Below, piece by piece: positions 56,347 to 64,000 of a stretch of DNA of 64,000 nt. Location: NCBI RefSeq assembly GCF_001418655.1, contig NZ_LIQZ01000018.1, positions 1-64,000 of the forward strand. Direction: 5' to 3'. The stretch is from Streptomyces phaeochromogenes (GTDB taxonomy: Bacteria > Actinomycetota > Actinomycetes > Streptomycetales > Streptomycetaceae). A model generated the notes under the pieces. The model ran no database searches, was not told the DNA's origin, and saw nothing but the letters and a program-made list of their open reading frames with translations. Each line of letters begins with the position of its first letter. Positions within the stretch are counted from its first letter, which is position 1. A program made the position numbers and the translations under genes.

Positions 56347-56781
56347 TCACCACGGCATGAACACGTGGATGTCCTTGCCCTTCTCGGTCGGCACCACGCT
56401 CACCTGGTCGCACAGCGTATGGATCAGATGCCACCCCACGCCCCCGTCGTTCCGGCCGGGGCGGAACGGGCGAGGTGCCGGTGGCGTGGTGCTGGTGTCG
56501 TGCATCGTCACGTGTACGCCGTCGAACGTGCGCCGCAGGTGCAGCGTGAACGGCCCCGGCGCGTACTGCACCGCGTTGGCGGCCAACTCCGTGACGACAA
56601 GCAGGATGTCGTCCCAGCGTTCGGGCTCCGCCGGCGGCGAGGCGCGCGTGAGCGCAAGGAGGAACGCCTCCGCGGCGAGTCGTGAGCCCGTCACATCGGA
56701 CGGTTCGCCGGCGAATTCGGTGGTCTGGGTGTAAGTCTCCTCGGAAGGCAGTTTGTCGTCCCAACGCGGCTCGATCGCCAT
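56347..56781 (-). CDS. RsbW-like HATPase anti-sigma kinase
   Basis: A 144-residue HATPase protein: LLVVTELAANAVQYAPGP (N box), VTMHDTSTTPPAPRP (G1 region, degenerate), NDGGVGWHLIHTLCDQV (G2), and the C-terminal GKDIHVFMPW. It converges on the other HATPase gene with about 50 bases between the stops. ATG 56781 preceded by GGGGAAG; GTG 56784 also possible. Partner unknown. Confidence 0.87.
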   Translation of the reverse strand: MAIEPRWDDKLPSEETYTQTTEFAGEPSDVTGSRLAAEAFLLALTRASPPAEPERWDDILLVVTELAANAVQYAPGPFTLHLRRTFDGVHVTMHDTSTTPPAPRPFRPGRNDGGVGWHLIHTLCDQVSVVPTEKGKDIHVFMPW

Positions 56782-57047
56782 CACGGCTTCCCCCAGCCCA
56801 CTCCCTGTGGGGCTGTGGTGCTTGCTTTGCTTCCACCGTTGCTGCTTCCCGACGGCAAAGGGCTTACTCGTCCGGTTCCGGAGACGATGGCAGGGACTCC
56901 GGAATGCGGCGGTCTGCGGGGATTCCGCTGTGGTCGGCGAGTACCACGATCAGCCGGGGTCATGGGTGTCTGATCCGGCCGGGCCGGGGCACTCGTCGAG
57001 TGGGAGTGGGAACTGAACCCATTCCGGAAACCCAGAGAGGGGAATCC

Positions 57048-57224
57048 ATGCTCGGCATGGCAGCGGCCGTCCTGTTCCTCATCGCGTTCCTGATCAATGC
57101 CGCGGAGATCTCGACCAACGACGTCTTCACCTCGACCAACGTGATGCTGATAGGGCTGATCGTGCTGGCCCTGCACCTTGCCGGGGTCGGCAGCGGCCTG
57201 GCTACCAGGGGCCGCCGAAGGTGA
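57048..57224 (+). CDS. small two-helix membrane protein
   Basis: A 58-residue protein with two hydrophobic helices (MAAAVLFLIAFLINAAE and VMLIGLIVLALHLAGVG) and a basic C-terminus ATRGRRR. Good GAGAGGGGAATCC ribosome site before ATG 57048. Small proteins of this kind are frequent in actinomycete stress regions; function unknown. Converges on the PMT gene. Confidence 0.75.
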   Translation: MLGMAAAVLFLIAFLINAAEISTNDVFTSTNVMLIGLIVLALHLAGVGSGLATRGRRR

Positions 57225-57249
57225 CATACGGAGCGCGGTCCCGTATCCC

Positions 57250-58971
57250 TCAGATCCAGGTGTCGAGCCACATCCTCGAATGCCAGTTGGGATACGGGAT
57301 CGTCGCACCCGTGTAGATCGGGAAGAAGTAGATGAAGTTCCAGAGGATGAGCAGCACGAGGACACCCGCGCTCATCGCTCCCACGGCCCGGCGTCTCTCG
57401 CTCGACCCCGGCGGCCCGAGCATCGCGCCCACCAGCATCGCGACGGCCAGGCACAGATACGGCACGAAGACGACCGCGTAGAACGAGAAGATCGTACGGT
57501 CCTGGTACAGGAACCAGGGCAGATAGCCGGCGCCCACCGCGCACAGGACGGCGCCCGCGCGCCAGTCGCGGCGCAGCGCCCACCGGTAGAGCAGATAGAG
57601 CAGCGCGAAGCACGCCGACCACCACAGCAGCGGGGTGCCCAGCGCGAGCACCGCCTGGGAGCAGCCCGACGCGGTACGGCAGCCGTCCTGTGCGAAGTCC
57701 GTCTCGTACGAGTACGCCACCGGCCGTCCGAGGACCAGCCAGCTCCACGGGTTGGACTCGTAGCGGTGCCAGGAGTCCAGCCCCACGTTGAACTCGTAGA
57801 CCCCGTGCTCGTAGTGCCACAGGCTGCGCAGCGAGGCGGGGATCCACGACCACGGGCCGCCCCGGCCGTCCGCCCAGTGCCGTCCGTAGCCCTTGTCGGA
57901 CAGGAACCAGCCGCTCCAGGTCATCAGATACGTGACCAGGGCGACCGGCGCGAGGGACAGCACGGACCAGCCGAGATCCTTGCGCAGCACCGACAGATAG
58001 GGGCGACGCGCGCCGGCGACACGGCGGGAGGCGACGTCCCACAGCACGGTCATGACCATGAAGAACGCCAGGACGTAGAGGCCGTTCCATTTGCTCGCGG
58101 CTGCCAGGCCGAGCATCGCGCCGGCCGCGATCCGCCAGGGCCGAACGCCCATCCCCGCGTGCTCGCCGGTGTGTTGATGCGGACCCGCGAAGCCGTCCGC
58201 GTCCACCGGCAGGGCTTCCGCGAGACGGGCCCGCGCCCGGTCCCGGTCGACCAGCAGGCACCCGAACGCGGCCAGCACGAAGAACATGACGACGAGGTCG
58301 AGCAGAGCGATCCGGCTCATCACGAAGTGCAGGCCGTCCACCGCCAACAGCAGCCCGGCCAGACAGCCCAGCGCCGTCGAACGGAACAGCCGGCGGCCTA
58401 TTCGGCACAGCATCAGCACCGACAGCGTGCCGAGCACCGCCGTCATGAAACGCCAGCCGAAGGGGTTCAGGCCGAACATCCACTCACCGAGGGCGATCAC
58501 CCACTTGCCCATCGGCGGGTGCGCGACGAAGGTCCCGGTGTCGGACAGCGGGATCACCTGGGGGTCCGCCAGGATCTGCGGGTCGGCGATCTTGCGGTCC
58601 GGCCACGTCCCCTCGTAGCCGAGCTTCAGCAGCGCCCAGGCGTCCTTGGCGTAGTACGTCTCGTCGAAGGCGACGGACCGCGGCTGGCCCAGGTTCCAGA
58701 AGCGGATCGCTCCGGCGAGGACGGCGACGAGGACCGGACCGACCCAGCCCATCGCCTTCATGACGCGGTGGGTCAGTTCCGTGCTGAGCCCCAGAGCCTC
58801 GCCGACGCGCGTGCCGGGCTCCGGGAAGGGCGGGACCAGAAGGTCGCGGGTGTCGGTCCGTGGGCGCCCCGCGTAGCCGAACCGGCGCAGCCGCCTCGCC
58901 CAGGGAGGGGGATCCGTCTTCGGGTGGGCGTCGGCGTCGGCGCCCACCTGCGCCGCGATGTCACTGGTCAC
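57250..58971 (-). CDS. pmt: protein O-mannosyltransferase (PMT, GT39)
   Basis: A 573-residue polytopic membrane enzyme. The first loop has RSVAFDETYYAKDAWALL with the catalytic-type DE pair, followed by HPPMGKWVIALGEWMFGLNP and WRFMTAVLGTLSVLML; the C-terminus has the PMT-type W-rich segment and ends IYTGATIPYPNWHSRMWLDTWI in two parts. It transfers mannose from polyprenyl-phosphate mannose to secreted proteins during export. GTG at 58971; a TACGAT box (58978-58983) six bases upstream suggests a leaderless transcript starting inside the 29-base gap after the MFS gene. Confidence 0.93.
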   Translation of the reverse strand: MTSDIAAQVGADADAHPKTDPPPWARRLRRFGYAGRPRTDTRDLLVPPFPEPGTRVGEALGLSTELTHRVMKAMGWVGPVLVAVLAGAIRFWNLGQPRSVAFDETYYAKDAWALLKLGYEGTWPDRKIADPQILADPQVIPLSDTGTFVAHPPMGKWVIALGEWMFGLNPFGWRFMTAVLGTLSVLMLCRIGRRLFRSTALGCLAGLLLAVDGLHFVMSRIALLDLVVMFFVLAAFGCLLVDRDRARARLAEALPVDADGFAGPHQHTGEHAGMGVRPWRIAAGAMLGLAAASKWNGLYVLAFFMVMTVLWDVASRRVAGARRPYLSVLRKDLGWSVLSLAPVALVTYLMTWSGWFLSDKGYGRHWADGRGGPWSWIPASLRSLWHYEHGVYEFNVGLDSWHRYESNPWSWLVLGRPVAYSYETDFAQDGCRTASGCSQAVLALGTPLLWWSACFALLYLLYRWALRRDWRAGAVLCAVGAGYLPWFLYQDRTIFSFYAVVFVPYLCLAVAMLVGAMLGPPGSSERRRAVGAMSAGVLVLLILWNFIYFFPIYTGATIPYPNWHSRMWLDTWI

Positions 58972-58977
58972 CGGGTC

Positions 58978-58983
58978 ATCGTA
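58978..58983 (-). promoter_or_regulatory. candidate -10 box for leaderless pmt
   Basis: On the minus strand TACGAT followed by six bases and the GTG; no ribosome site. The -35 would lie in the end of the MFS gene and is not clear. Confidence 0.35.
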
Positions 58984-59000
58984 GGGAACGGATGTTCAGC

Positions 59001-60266
59001 TCATGCGTTTTCGGCCACCCCTGTCCGGTCGCGGAACTCCGTGGCCCAGTAGAGGAGGGCCAGGACAGGGAGGGCGGTACCGAGGAGAGCCACCGCCGTC
59101 CAGCCGCCGGCGTGGAAGGCGAGCGAGCCGAACTGCGAACCCAGGGCGCCGCCGACGAAGAAGAGGGCGATGAAGGCACTGTTCAGCCGAGCCCGCGCGT
59201 TCGCGTCGAGCTGGTAGACGGTGTGCTGACCGAGGATCAGGGTGGTCTGCACGGCCATGTCGAGGAGCACGGCGGCCAGCGCCAGCAGCAGGATGTGCTC
59301 CTGGCCGATCCCGGCGACCGCGAAGGCGACGGCCGCGGCGACGAGCCCGGCGCCGGTCATCGGACGCACCAGCTTGCGGTCGGCCCAACGGCCCGCGAAG
59401 GGGGCCACGGCCGCCCCGGCCGCTCCGACGAGCGCGAAGACACCGACTCCGACGGGGGAGTAGTGGAATCGCGGGCCCGTGAGGACGTACGAGACGGTGG
59501 TCCAGAACGCGCTGAACGCACCGAACATCGCCGCCTGGTAGAGCCCGCGGCGCAGCAACGCCGGGTGGACGCGCATCAGTCGGAGGGTGGAACGCAGCAC
59601 CTGGATGTACGGGATCGCGGTGGTGGCGGCCTGGCGGGGCAGGGCGGCGTGCAGGGCCAGTGCCAGCAGTGCCATCAGGACGGCGGAGCCCAGATAGACG
59701 ACGCGCCAGCCGGCCACGTCCGAGACCAGGCTGCTCAGGGTGCGGGAGAGCAGGATGCCGGTGAGCAGACCGCTCATCACCCGGCCCACGATCCGGCCGC
59801 GGGTGTGGTCCGGGGCGAGACTCGCGGCGAAGGGCACGAGGATCTGGGCGACGACCGACGTGCCGCCGCTGATCAGGGAGGCGATCAGCAGCATGGGGAA
59901 GCTCGTCGCGAGACCGGCGGCGAGGAGGGCGAGCGTGGTGACCGCCAGCAGCACCGTGATCAGGCGGCGCTTCTCCAGCCGGTCGCCGAGCGGGACGAGC
60001 AGGAGCATGCCCAGGACGTAGCCGACCTGGGTGAGGGTGATCAGCCCGCCGGCGGCCGTCTCGCCGACGTGGAAGACGTCGCGCAGCGAGGACAACAGGG
60101 GCTGGGCGTAGTACAGGTTGGCGACCGTCATGCCGGAGGCGGTGGCCAGGAGCACGACCAGCCATCCCGGCACACCGAGTGCGGCCGTGCCGGTGGACCG
60201 GCCCGAGGTGTGGTCGTCGTGCGAGCTCTGGAGGACGTTCATGGTTCTGTCAGCGTTCGGGGGCAC
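59001..60266 (-). CDS. MFS transporter
   Basis: A 12-helix major-facilitator protein of about 421 residues: helix 1 WLVVLLATASGMTVANLYYA, the loop 2-3 motif VPLGDRLEKRR, and the central GRWADRKLVRP repeat of it. It is most likely a drug or metabolite exporter. Start choice: GTG 60266 has GAGGGA nine bases upstream; ATG 60242 lacks a site; ATG 60311 falls inside the palindrome and has poor codon bias after it. It follows a LysR gene on the same strand, whose product probably controls it. Confidence 0.88.
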   Translation of the reverse strand: MPPNADRTMNVLQSSHDDHTSGRSTGTAALGVPGWLVVLLATASGMTVANLYYAQPLLSSLRDVFHVGETAAGGLITLTQVGYVLGMLLLVPLGDRLEKRRLITVLLAVTTLALLAAGLATSFPMLLIASLISGGTSVVAQILVPFAASLAPDHTRGRIVGRVMSGLLTGILLSRTLSSLVSDVAGWRVVYLGSAVLMALLALALHAALPRQAATTAIPYIQVLRSTLRLMRVHPALLRRGLYQAAMFGAFSAFWTTVSYVLTGPRFHYSPVGVGVFALVGAAGAAVAPFAGRWADRKLVRPMTGAGLVAAAVAFAVAGIGQEHILLLALAAVLLDMAVQTTLILGQHTVYQLDANARARLNSAFIALFFVGGALGSQFGSLAFHAGGWTAVALLGTALPVLALLYWATEFRDRTGVAENA

Positions 60267-60306
60267 CTCTGTGCTTCCCTCGTCGGGGCGATGGTTCGAG
60301 ATGTCA

Positions 60307-60327
60307 GTCATCTCCGACGGAGATGAC
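60307..60327. promoter_or_regulatory. LysR-type (LTTR) box upstream of the MFS gene
   Basis: Perfect 9-bp arms GTCATCTCC and GGAGATGAC around GAC. The core ATC-N9-GAT matches the T-N11-A rule for LysR-type regulators. It lies about 41 bases before the chosen MFS start and 57 bases after the LysR stop, so a short-loop terminator is the other reading. Confidence 0.6.
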
Positions 60328-60383
60328 GCACGGAGTGGTGAGCGACCCGGGACCGGTCGAGCCGTGGCACGACCCGGCTTCCG

Positions 60384-61271
60384 TCAGGTCATGTGCCGCA
60401 GCAGCGCGTCGACCGCCGGGGGTGCCTCGCCCCGTGGCCTGACCACCATGACTTTCCAGTTCGGCGCGTGACGTTCGAAGTGGTGGGTCGTCAGGTCGGG
60501 GAACCGGTCCGCGATCGAGACGGGCATGACGCACACACCCAGGTCGTTGCGGACGAGTTCGGACGCCGCCACGATGTCGTTGACCTCGAAGGTCGGCTCG
60601 CGGTCGACGGAGGCCGCCCGGAACGCCTTGTCCACGGCGAGCCGGATCGCCCAGCCGGGAGTGAAGTCCACCAGCGGCAGCCGGGCGGCGTCGGCGAGCG
60701 CGACCTTCCCGTCCGTCACGGGGAACGTCCGCCCCGGAGCGCTCACCAGGACCATCTCCTCACGGGACAGCAGCCGGGTGACCAGTCCCCGCTGCTGCTG
60801 ACGGTCGAGGGCGACCACGGCCAGATCCACCGTGCCCTCGCGCAGCGCCTGGCGGATGTCGACGACGGCCGCCTGCCGCAGCCGCACCACCACGCCCGGG
60901 TGTTCGGCCCGCAGGGCGGCCAGCGGTCGGTGCAGGTCGGCCCAGACCCCCTGCATCGTGCCGACCGTGATCCGCCCCCGCAGCTGTCCCTGTACGACGT
61001 CGACGGCAGCCCGCGCCTGGTCCGCGGCCCGTAGCGCGGCCCGGGCCGCCGGTACGAACGCTTCACCGGCCGGAGTCAGCGAGACCCGGTGCGTGGTGCG
61101 GTCGAACAGCGGGGTGCCCAGCTCGCGTTCCAGGGCGCGCACCGTGCTCGACACGGCGGACTGGACGATGTGCAGCCGCTGCGCCGCCGCGGTGAAGCCG
61201 CCCTCCTCGGCCACCGCGATGACGACCTCCATCTGCCGCAGATCCACTGGCTCTCCCGGGGTGTGGCTCAT
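60384..61271 (-). CDS. LysR-family transcriptional regulator
   Basis: A 295-residue LysR-type regulator: HTH FTAAAQRLHIVQSAVSSTVR and ALERELGTPLFDRTTHRVSLT in the first 65 residues, then a PBP2-like effector domain (ITVGTMQGVWADLHRPLAAL, VDLAVVAL, VCVMPVSI). ATG 61271 preceded by GAAGAA; TTG 61280 is in frame. The likely target is the downstream MFS gene through the box at 60307-60327. Effector unknown. Confidence 0.92.
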   Translation of the reverse strand: MSHTPGEPVDLRQMEVVIAVAEEGGFTAAAQRLHIVQSAVSSTVRALERELGTPLFDRTTHRVSLTPAGEAFVPAARAALRAADQARAAVDVVQGQLRGRITVGTMQGVWADLHRPLAALRAEHPGVVVRLRQAAVVDIRQALREGTVDLAVVALDRQQQRGLVTRLLSREEMVLVSAPGRTFPVTDGKVALADAARLPLVDFTPGWAIRLAVDKAFRAASVDREPTFEVNDIVAASELVRNDLGVCVMPVSIADRFPDLTTHHFERHAPNWKVMVVRPRGEAPPAVDALLRHMT

Positions 61272-61298
61272 CTTCTTCAAGGTGGAACGTCCGCGAAC

Positions 61299-61341
61299 GC
61301 AGCTCTGTGCCCGCCGTGCGCGACGGCGGGCACAGAGCTGC
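61299..61341 (-). terminator. very strong terminator of the GH30 gene
   Basis: A perfect 19-bp stem (61299-61317 with 61323-61341) and a 5-base GCGCG loop, located 60 bases beyond the GH30 stop and just upstream of the LysR gene. Confidence 0.85.
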
Positions 61342-61401
61342 GGGACAGGCTGTGCGACAGAGGGTGCGTCCGGGCGCCTGCCTCCGGGGCGGCGGCCGGT
61401 C

Positions 61402-63447
61402 CTAGTCGGTCACGTCCGTGACCCTCCAGCGCTGGTTGGCGCCGGAGTTGGGTGTCCACAGTGTGACGGCGGCTCCGTCGTTCGTGGCCTGGCCGCCGAC
61501 CTCCAGCAGCCGTCCGGTGGCCGCGTTGACGAGGGTCCAGGTGCCGTCACCGGTCGACGACATGATCCACTGGGTGGCCTTGTCGCGCGGGCCGGAGTCG
61601 GCCTCCAGCACCGGGGCACCGTCACGTACCGCCAGACGCTTGCCCTCCACCGGGTTGGTGAAGACGTACCGCTGCCGGTTGCCGGTGTCACCGGAGATCT
61701 GCCGCAGCTTCCACTCCTGGCCGGCCGCGTCTCCCGCGGAGGTCCTGATGACGAGGCCCGTGCCGTTGTCGGCGACGGTGAGCGCCTTGCCGCTCTGGAC
61801 GCCGGTCAGCTCGTAGGAGTGGCCCTTGCGCAGCTCGGCCGCGTCCTTCGCGACGCCCGAGACACCCTTGACGACGAAGGAGGTCACCGACTGCGCGGGC
61901 ACCGTGAAGGTGGCCTTGCGGTCACTGACCTTGACGGCCCTGTGGCGTTCGAGCTTGCCGTCGGCGCTGGTCACGACCGGGGTGACGGTGGCACCGTGGC
62001 TGACCTTGCCGAACTTCGACAGGTCGACCGTGACCGCGCGGGCGTCGGTGGTGCTGTTGACGTGGACGACCGTTGCGCCGTTGCCCTTCTTGGAGACGGC
62101 GGCGGCGCTGGAGGTGTCGTCGGTCTTGATCAGCCGGTCACCGGGCTTGATGTAGTGCGTGAAGTTGCGGGCCGTGTCGAACTTCGTGTTCGTGTAGATC
62201 GGGCACGACTTCAGGGTGTCCTTCGAGGTGCAGCTGAACGGGAGCTGGATGCTGCCCCAGTTGCCGCCCTTGGCCGACTCGCCGCCCGGCTTCATGTTGT
62301 CGTAGTCCTCGACGGGCTGCCAGAACACCCAGGCCTTGGGCTCCAGTTCACGCAGGTCGTCGACGATGCGCTGGGCGAGACCGAGGCCCGGCCGCATGTC
62401 CGTGAAGCTCTGGCCGTCGCCCCAGTCGCCCTCGACCTCGCTCTGCCACAGCGGCTTGTCGGCCGCCTTGGCCAGGTCGCGCACGGTGGTCCGCTGGCCG
62501 GTGCCGTAGGTGTGGACGTTCATCTGGTCGACGAGGTCCCGCACTTCCTGCGGATAGGTGTTCCAGTTCGTCGAGAAGATGGACGGGTTGGTCTCGTCCA
62601 TCGCGGAGATCTCCGCCTTGGTCTTCGCCTTCTTCAGCGCCGGGGCCAGGGCCTTGATGACCTTCTGCTGGAGCTCGGGGCCGATGTGCGCCCCTTCCTG
62701 ACGGCCGCCGACGGGCTCGCCGTCGGCGCCCAGGCGGGTGCTCCAGTAGTTGGTGTTGGGCTCGTTGAACGGGTCGATCGTGTCGACCTTGATGCCCTCG
62801 GCCTTCTCGAGACGCTTGGTCGCGCCGGCCATGTAGGCGGCGAAGTCGTCGACCGACTCGGTCTTGAGCTGGTCCTCGGTGGCGTTGAACCCACCGGAGA
62901 CATAGCCGCTCTTCGTCATGAACCACGGCGGGGAGTTGCTGAACGTCTCCCAGTGGTCGATGTCCTTCTTGATGCGGTCGACCCACCAGCGCTGGGTGGC
63001 GTCGGCGTTCTTGTTCCAGTCCGCCGGGTCGTCGGCGCTCCACCAGTCGGTGTCCTCGCGGGTGGTGCCGGCCGGGGCCTTCCACCAGCCCTCGACGGCA
63101 CCTCCGGCGCGCAGATAGTCCTCGACGTCCGGGGCGTTGCCACCGCCGATGTTGTAGCGGGCGATGTTCAGCGCCAGGCCGTCGTCACCGAACAGGAGCT
63201 TGGCGAGCTTCTCGCGTATCTCCTTGGGATAGTCCCCGGTGGCGTTGGCGAACCAGACCAGGCTGGTGCCCCAGCCCTCGAACTTCTCCTGCTCGTACGA
63301 GGGGTCGGGCCGCACGGTGACGGCGGCGGTGTCCGCGGCCGTGACCTGTGCGGTGGACGACGGGGCGGAGACCAGGGCGGCCCCGGTGGCCAGTGCGGTG
63401 AGGCCGGCGGCTCCGAGGAGCCGTCTGTTGCGGGTGCGGCGTGCCAT
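61402..63447 (-). CDS. secreted GH30 endo-beta-1,6-galactanase-like enzyme with ricin lectin
   Basis: A 681-residue secreted enzyme. Signal peptide (1-34), GH30 barrel (about 40-395) with acid/base Glu229 in IDPFNEPN and nucleophile Glu337 in LWQSEVEGDW, a beta-sandwich (about 400-500), and a ricin-type lectin (about 530-681, ending NSGANQRWRVTD). The overall form matches GH30 subfamily 5 endo-beta-1,6-galactanases, as known from Streptomyces, which cut galactan side chains of plant type II arabinogalactan. ATG 63447 after GGGAG. Downstream of a GH42 gene on the same strand; followed by a strong terminator. Confidence 0.88.
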   Translation of the reverse strand: MARRTRNRRLLGAAGLTALATGAALVSAPSSTAQVTAADTAAVTVRPDPSYEQEKFEGWGTSLVWFANATGDYPKEIREKLAKLLFGDDGLALNIARYNIGGGNAPDVEDYLRAGGAVEGWWKAPAGTTREDTDWWSADDPADWNKNADATQRWWVDRIKKDIDHWETFSNSPPWFMTKSGYVSGGFNATEDQLKTESVDDFAAYMAGATKRLEKAEGIKVDTIDPFNEPNTNYWSTRLGADGEPVGGRQEGAHIGPELQQKVIKALAPALKKAKTKAEISAMDETNPSIFSTNWNTYPQEVRDLVDQMNVHTYGTGQRTTVRDLAKAADKPLWQSEVEGDWGDGQSFTDMRPGLGLAQRIVDDLRELEPKAWVFWQPVEDYDNMKPGGESAKGGNWGSIQLPFSCTSKDTLKSCPIYTNTKFDTARNFTHYIKPGDRLIKTDDTSSAAAVSKKGNGATVVHVNSTTDARAVTVDLSKFGKVSHGATVTPVVTSADGKLERHRAVKVSDRKATFTVPAQSVTSFVVKGVSGVAKDAAELRKGHSYELTGVQSGKALTVADNGTGLVIRTSAGDAAGQEWKLRQISGDTGNRQRYVFTNPVEGKRLAVRDGAPVLEADSGPRDKATQWIMSSTGDGTWTLVNAATGRLLEVGGQATNDGAAVTLWTPNSGANQRWRVTDVTD

Positions 63448-63566
63448 CTGTGCTCCCAACTGCGGTGGTGGTAGCTGCGATTGACCTCCCGCCCGTCGGG
63501 CAGGAGGGATGGCCCTCGAACGAGTGCGGTGCCGTTCGAGGAGTCGGCGGTGTGCGGGGGAGTGGG

Positions 63567-64000
63567 TCAGCCGGCGGGCTGTCGCACCACGGCGACGTCC
63601 CTCGGCCCGAGGACGAGACCGCCCTCGGCGTCGGTGTCGCCGACCAGGACCTCACCCGGGAGGCCGGTCAGCGGCACGCTCTCGTCGGTCCGGTTGACCA
63701 GGAACAGGAAGCGGCCGTCGGGCCCGCGGCGCACGGTCTGCTCGACCGATCCCCGTGCGTCGGCGGGCAGTTCACTCCGGACGCCGGCCGGGCCGAGCAG
63801 CTCCGGCAGCAGACCGGCCAGCCCGTCGACACCGAGGCGGGTGGAGACGTACGAGGCCGAGCCCTGACCCGCCGCACGGCGGGTGACGGCGGGCATGCCC
63901 GCGTACGTACCGGTGCGGTAGTGGGCCAGCACCTCCACCGTCGGGTCGGTGACGGTGATCCGGTCGGTCCACAGGGTGCCCGGGCCGGCGCCGTCCAGGT
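63567..64000 (-). CDS. GH42-type beta-galactosidase, N-terminus beyond window
   Basis: Only the last 144 codons are visible. They read as the C-terminal part of a GH42 beta-galactosidase: LWTDRITVTDPTVEVLAHYR, the PAVTRRAAGQGSASYVSTRL stretch (glutamine-amidotransferase-like trimerisation domain), then FLFLVNRTDESVPLTGLPGE and a final small beta domain ending DVAVVRQPAG. The catalytic residues lie outside the window. It precedes the GH30 gene by 119 bases on the same strand, so the two may form an operon. Confidence 0.85.
   Translation of the reverse strand, partial: LDGAGPGTLWTDRITVTDPTVEVLAHYRTGTYAGMPAVTRRAAGQGSASYVSTRLGVDGLAGLLPELLGPAGVRSELPADARGSVEQTVRRGPDGRFLFLVNRTDESVPLTGLPGEVLVGDTDAEGGLVLGPRDVAVVRQPAG

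Overview
The window looks like Streptomyces chromosome (or a close actinomycete). It has very high GC with strong G/C preference at third codon positions, many GTG and some TTG starts, stop-start overlaps of the GTGA/ATGA/TGATG type, and families typical of the genus (ricin-lectin glycosidases, SpoIIE-type phosphatases, multiple SigB-like sigma factors, DUF5133). I saw no rRNA, tRNA, CRISPR array, insertion sequence or prophage. Everything is a reading of sequence by eye; no database search was run.

Layout. (a) 1-13060: mixed genes: the end of an acyl-CoA synthetase, a secreted ThuA-like protein, a secreted ricin-lectin/beta-helix protein, an alpha/beta hydrolase, a secreted NLP (necrosis-inducing-like) protein, a GT39-type glycosyltransferase, a secreted endonuclease/exonuclease/phosphatase-fold protein, an unusual acetyltransferase-alpha/alpha-toroid fusion and a RibD-type reductase. 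(b) 13079-20641: a protease locus, an M4 metallopeptidase and a large S8 serine peptidase flanking one TrmB/LuxR-type regulator. (c) 20879-29488: small-molecule metabolism and its TetR regulators: an NAD(P)-binding oxidoreductase/TetR pair, an SDR, a TauD dioxygenase/TetR pair divergent from an APC permease-amidohydrolase operon, and a GNAT. (d) 29591-34856: a divergent glycan-degradation pair, a GH127-like enzyme and a GH27 alpha-galactosidase, each with a clear sigma-70-like promoter. (e) 34954-36576: an OhrR-like redox regulator divergent from an esterase.

(f) 36773-57224 is the most interesting block: about 20 kb devoted almost entirely to general-stress partner switching. It holds a compact stressosome operon on the minus strand (RsbR-like, RsbS-like, RsbT-like, a HATPase-RsbX-like fusion, an RsbU-like phosphatase), every junction being an overlapping stop-start. 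Around it lie another SpoIIE-type phosphatase with an altered metal motif, an STAS anti-sigma antagonist, two MarR-type regulators, a 1333-residue six-HAMP hybrid histidine kinase coupled by GTGA to an ANTAR-GAF-PAS-PAS-SpoIIE protein, two divergent SigB-family sigma factors, a DUF5133 protein, an RsbA-like MEDS-HATPase anti-sigma factor, two RsbW-like kinases and a PRC-barrel protein preceded by a good SigB-type promoter. The likely logic is that signals enter through the stressosome and the soluble hybrid kinase, pass through competing kinases and PP2C phosphatases, and set the activity of one or both sigma factors.

(g) 57250-64000: a protein O-mannosyltransferase, an MFS exporter under a LysR regulator with a near-ideal LTTR-box palindrome, and a GH42 beta-galactosidase (cut by the window edge) followed by a GH30 endo-beta-1,6-galactanase-like enzyme. 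The last two suggest degradation of plant type II arabinogalactan, fitting the plant-polymer theme of the other secreted enzymes.
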